34,735 nucleotides of DNA from NCBI RefSeq assembly GCF_003007785.1, contig NZ_PXOH01000043.1, forward strand, positions 1-34,735, given 5' to 3'. The stretch is from Aphanothece hegewaldii CCALA 016. GTDB taxonomy: Bacteria; Cyanobacteriota; Cyanobacteriia; Cyanobacteriales; Microcystaceae. Of this stretch, positions 32,401 through 34,735 are shown piece by piece. Position 1 is the first letter of the stretch, and each line of letters begins with the position of its first letter. The position numbers were made by a program, and so were the translations under genes. The notes under the pieces are model-generated. The model was not told where the DNA came from and did no database searches. It saw nothing but the letters and a program-made list of their open reading frames with translations.

Positions 32401-32613
32401 TTAAAGCGATAAATCATCTTCCGTTAATTCGGCTATTGCCATTAAAGCTTTCAGAGTTCCTACTTTTAAATCTTTATTTCGATGAACAGGAATAGTCAAT
32501 ATTTCCATCTTTTCTGATTTTTCATAAATGTGATGACTTCCAGTAATTCTTGCCAAAGCCCAGCCTTTCTTTTCAACAATTTTACATAATTTTTTCCCAG
32601 AAATAGATTTCAT
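32401..32613 (-). CDS. hicA: HicA-type mRNA interferase toxin
   Basis: HicA (YcfA family) is a small double-stranded-RNA-binding-fold toxin that cleaves mRNA. The 70-residue protein has the basic N-terminal helix with ISGKKLCKIVEKKGW and the catalytic GSHHIY motif (25-30), followed by the IPVHRNKDLKVGTLKALM stretch typical of the family. Its ATG overlaps the hicB stop by four bases (ATGA), so translation is coupled to the antitoxin. Antitoxin-first order is one of the two known HicAB arrangements. The histidine and basic residues are intact, so it is probably active. It is convergent with RNase J, with about 35 nt between stops. Confidence 0.92.
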   Translation of the reverse strand: MKSISGKKLCKIVEKKGWALARITGSHHIYEKSEKMEILTIPVHRNKDLKVGTLKALMAIAELTEDDLSL

Positions 32614-32813
32614 ACAGCAATTTCAATAATTTGATCAGCTTCATCTGTCAATTGATATTCATTAGCGACTTCCAACCATCCTGTAATTGCATCTTGAAGA
32701 TTATTCATGACTTCTTCTAAAGTATCTCCTTCAGTAATACAACCAGGCAAAGCGGGAACTTCTGCCCAGTATCCGCCTTCTTGTGCTGGATGAAGGATTG
32801 CTTTAATTTTCAT
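32610..32813 (-). CDS. hicB: HicB-type antitoxin
   Basis: This 67-residue protein has the partial RNase H-like HicB fold: KAILHPAQEGGYWAEVPALP (3-22), then GCITEGDTLEEVMNNLQDAI. It neutralises the HicA toxin encoded immediately downstream. There is no C-terminal ribbon-helix-helix or helix-turn-helix DNA-binding domain, so self-repression would need another factor or be weak, as in other short HicB proteins. It lies 31 nt downstream of the DUF29 gene on the same strand. Confidence 0.92.
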   Translation of the reverse strand: MKIKAILHPAQEGGYWAEVPALPGCITEGDTLEEVMNNLQDAITGWLEVANEYQLTDEADQIIEIAV

Positions 32814-32844
32814 AATGACCGACTTAAAATAGAGTATTTATAGT

Positions 32845-33312
32845 TTAATCTAGATTAGGCAACCAACTTTCATCTAAGACTTGTTCTAGAGTAAACGCAG
32901 GTTGTATCGGTAAGACATTGGAAGCGAGTTCGGTTTTAACGATGACAATATCTCTCGCATCTTGATAAGTTTCTTCAAAGACTTCTGTTAGGTAAGGTTT
33001 TAGACTAGGATTATTTTTGAGTAGTTTTTTAAGTTGTTTTCTTTGCTCAATAATTGTTCCTTTCCACCTACGAGCATTATATTCTCTTTCTGCACTCCAG
33101 TAAGCCAGTTTGAGTAAATGTTCTAATAAAACCAGTAAACGACTTTCTAGCTTATGCTTTGGAGCGTTTCCCAAATCTTCCAACTCCTCTAATAAATGTT
33201 CCCAGTCAACCGACTCTAAATGTTGGGAGCGAATTTGTTCAATAGTTGTATTGATCCAGAGATAAAAGTCTTGTTGATACAGAGTTTGAGAAGTAGGAAG
33301 ACGAATAGACAT
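32845..33312 (-). CDS. DUF29 family protein
   Basis: This 155-residue, highly charged and mostly helical protein belongs to DUF29, a family abundant in cyanobacteria. Recognition features are YQQDFYLWINTTIEQIR (~12-28), the VDWEHLLEELEDLG acidic helix (~35-48), and LVLLEHLLKLAYWSAEREYNAR with RWKGTI. The function is unknown. I recall DUF29 genes near toxin-antitoxin genes, and here it lies just upstream of hicBA, but a direct link is unproven. The start ATG has no clear ribosome site. Confidence 0.88.
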   Translation of the reverse strand: MSIRLPTSQTLYQQDFYLWINTTIEQIRSQHLESVDWEHLLEELEDLGNAPKHKLESRLLVLLEHLLKLAYWSAEREYNARRWKGTIIEQRKQLKKLLKNNPSLKPYLTEVFEETYQDARDIVIVKTELASNVLPIQPAFTLEQVLDESWLPNLD

Positions 33313-33402
33313 AACAATAATCTAAAAATTTATTCTTATAAGGGTTAGGACTCCCTACCCCTACATGATTACCAGTATAGAGAATTCTGCATTTAAGACA
33401 AA

Positions 33403-33774
33403 TTAAGGAGATGCGGCGATAACTTTGAGAGTTGGAGCAGAATAGATAGATAAAAATATTGCATCATCATGACCCTCATTAATTGCACCATGAACTTGTA
33501 ATGGTACAGCAACATCAATTTGTCCCGCAGAAATAATTTTTTTCTGTCCGTCGCCCAGATAATAAGTCAATTCTCCTTTAATCATAACCCAAGTGTCTTG
33601 ACCATCAGGATGAAAATGAGCAGGGACTTGCTGCCCAGGAAGAACACCCCAAACAGCAATACTAGAATATTCGGTGATGGCTATTTCCGTAACAATTGCT
33701 TTTTCTTGGGAAAAACGAACTAAAGAAGCTACATCGAATGTGCGTTGGGTAGATGAGGCTAAAATTTCAGTCAT
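33403..33774 (-). CDS. Small cupin-domain protein
   Basis: This single-domain cupin has 123 residues. Motif 1 is PAHFHPDGQDTWVMIKGELTYYLG, offering two His and a possible acidic metal ligand; motif 2 is VAVPLQVHGAINEG with the third His. A metal site is thus likely, but the reaction is unknown; such proteins can be enzymes or small-molecule binders. The longest frame begins with a TTG at 33822; the ATG at 33774 (MTEILASS) fits a normal cupin N-terminus and is preferred, though without a strong Shine-Dalgarno. It is not clearly linked to its neighbours. Confidence 0.82.
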   Translation of the reverse strand: MTEILASSTQRTFDVASLVRFSQEKAIVTEIAITEYSSIAVWGVLPGQQVPAHFHPDGQDTWVMIKGELTYYLGDGQKKIISAGQIDVAVPLQVHGAINEGHDDAIFLSIYSAPTLKVIAASP

Positions 33775-33976
33775 TGTTGTCTTTATTGAGAATTTGCTAG
33801 GGTGAGCCACTTTTGTCGTCAAGATTGTAGCAATTCAGACAGCTTAATTTTGTTCATTTGAGCAACTTTTCTACTTTATCTACTCTAGCCTTAGAAAATA
33901 ATTTATTTTTTCAGACATGATTTTCTTTTATTAACTGGGAACACTAAAAGAGATAACCTAATGTAGTGCGATCGCT

Positions 33977-34363
33977 ATGGCTGAACTTTTACCACAATGC
34001 ACGGATCTGGCTCAAAATGTTAATCATTTACTCGAATTGCTACAATCTGAACCCTCGCTACGTTCTGGACAAGATACGACAGCTATTGAAACCTCTTTAA
34101 AAAAAGCCATCTCGCCTAAGTTTGAAATTGTTTTCGCAGGTGCATTTAGTGCGGGTAAATCGATGCTCATTAATGCCCTATTGGAGCGAGAATTATTATA
34201 TAGTGCAGAAGGTCACGCCACAGGGACTGAATGTCATATAGAATACGCCCAAAGCGATCAAGAAAGGGTTGTTTTAACGTTTTTGAGTGAAGCAGAAATA
34301 CGCGCTTTAGTCGATACACTCTGTCAACGCTTAGATATTAAAGCACCGAATAATATTAATTCA
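33977..34363 (+). pseudogene. Dynamin-like GTPase, N-terminal fragment cut by IS630
   Basis: The fragment of 129 codons starts at an ATG just after a HIP1 GCGATCGC and carries the P-loop GAFSAGKS (55-62), followed by MLINALLEREL and a switch threonine in HATGTECHIEY. This pattern fits bacterial dynamin-like proteins and the related dynamin-family GTPases common in cyanobacteria. The DxxG and TKxD motifs, the helical bundle and the membrane-binding parts are missing. The frame runs into the IS end at the TA 34364-34365 and stops six codons later within the IS. The rest of the gene should lie beyond the IS, outside the window. Confidence 0.8.
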
Positions 34364-34735
34364 TACCAAATCCGTAGTTATTAGCCATTGTATACAAAGA
34401 GGTTTTAACCAGCCTTGAAAACTTCTGGATCTGGCCACCAATGATAGTTAGTCAAAGCTTGAATTTGAGGTTGCATTTGTGCAAGAACATGACAGCGTTG
34501 AGCGAGAACCACTTCCAAAGCATCAAGAGTTTCAAAGCTCTTGTTGACCAAAGGCTCATCAGCCAAAGCCCAAAGTCTCTCGGCTGGTTGTAATTCGGGA
34601 GAGTAAGGAGGTAAAGGCTCAAAAAAGATGCCTAATGGTAACTCAACTTTCTCGCTCATATGCCATCCAGCGCGGTCAAGAACCAAAAGGATAATTTTGT
34701 CTTGTCCTGCTCCTACAGCTGCGGCAAAGGATTTT
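34364..34735 (-). mobile_element. IS630-type element, transposase 3' end (partial)
   Basis: It begins with the TA target (34364-34365) and the terminal repeat CCAAATCCGTA (34366-34376), exactly complementary to the repeat at 67-77. The transposase reads inward from the right on the minus strand and stops about 30 bp from this terminus. Since the left-edge copy also has its transposase on the minus strand, the two are in direct orientation. The element continues past the window. Confidence 0.85.
34405..34735 (-). CDS. IS630 family transposase, C-terminal part (partial)
   Basis: The open frame continues rightward through the window end: upstream of LVLDRAGWHMS one reads FAAAVGAGQDKII, so the ATG-like start at 34686 is internal. 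The DDE_3 catalytic domain shows the second aspartate in VLDRAGWH and the glutamate about 32 residues later in PAERLW, with the PPYSPELQP motif between them. These are hallmarks of IS630/Tc1-mariner transposases. The C-terminus is intact; the first aspartate and DNA-binding domain lie outside the window. Confidence 0.93.
   Translation of the reverse strand, partial: KSFAAAVGAGQDKIILLVLDRAGWHMSEKVELPLGIFFEPLPPYSPELQPAERLWALADEPLVNKSFETLDALEVVLAQRCHVLAQMQPQIQALTNYHWWPDPEVFKAG

Noticed and set aside
34388..34397. A second TTGTATACAA as a member of the purine operator set
   Set aside because: It lies inside the IS630 end between the terminal repeat and the transposase stop, so it is part of the IS and unrelated to purine genes.

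Overview
The window looks like part of a cyanobacterial chromosome. The palindrome GCGATCGC (the cyanobacterial HIP1 element) recurs throughout, for example near 1681, 3304, 20535, 24810, 29858 and 33969. The SLH-OprB porin, the DUF2811, DUF29 and DUF433 small proteins, and the pairing of tig-clpP-clpX with a divergent asd-dapA-RNase J cluster are also cyanobacterial; I recall the same pairing in Synechocystis. Most of the DNA is AT-rich by eye. I found no tRNA, rRNA or CRISPR array.

Both ends lie inside copies of one IS630-type insertion sequence in the same orientation. The left end carries the transposase start, an 11-bp terminal repeat and a TA, followed directly by the 3' remnant of a sensor kinase. 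The right end interrupts a dynamin-like GTPase at a TA and carries the transposase 3' half. The window may therefore be an assembly contig that ends in repeats, or a segment flanked by direct IS copies.

Region 1 (258-3845, minus strand) holds a fused two-domain peptide-type ABC ATPase and release factor 3. Region 2 (3958-12790) is a purine-use island. On the minus strand an outer-membrane porin is followed by xdhA and xdhB; on the plus strand a NCS2 purine permease is followed by guanine deaminase. Together they could take up guanine or hypoxanthine and oxidise it through xanthine to urate, probably as a nitrogen source. The control DNA of this island contains related palindromes in front of the porin, the permease and xdhA. 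It also contains an exact 11-nt complement, lying over the porin Shine-Dalgarno, of the conserved core of the small RNA Yfr1.

Region 3 (13161-17660) is a 1286-residue GAF/PAS sensor histidine kinase abutting convergent pth. Region 4 (17705-24228) holds a DUF2811 gene, a non-coding stretch with three DnaA-box-like sequences at exact 21-bp spacing, a prokaryotic FeS-type (6-4) photolyase, a frameshifted DUF433 gene, a SpoIID-like protein, a universal stress protein, an alpha/beta hydrolase and an RTX protein. Region 5 (24613-32365) is the housekeeping core: tig, clpP and clpX diverge from asd, dapA and RNase J. Region 6 (32401-34735) holds HicBA, a DUF29 protein, a cupin and the IS-broken GTPase.

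Several starts were moved from the longest open frame to a better-supported codon (asd, dapA, pth, the hydrolase and the cupin).
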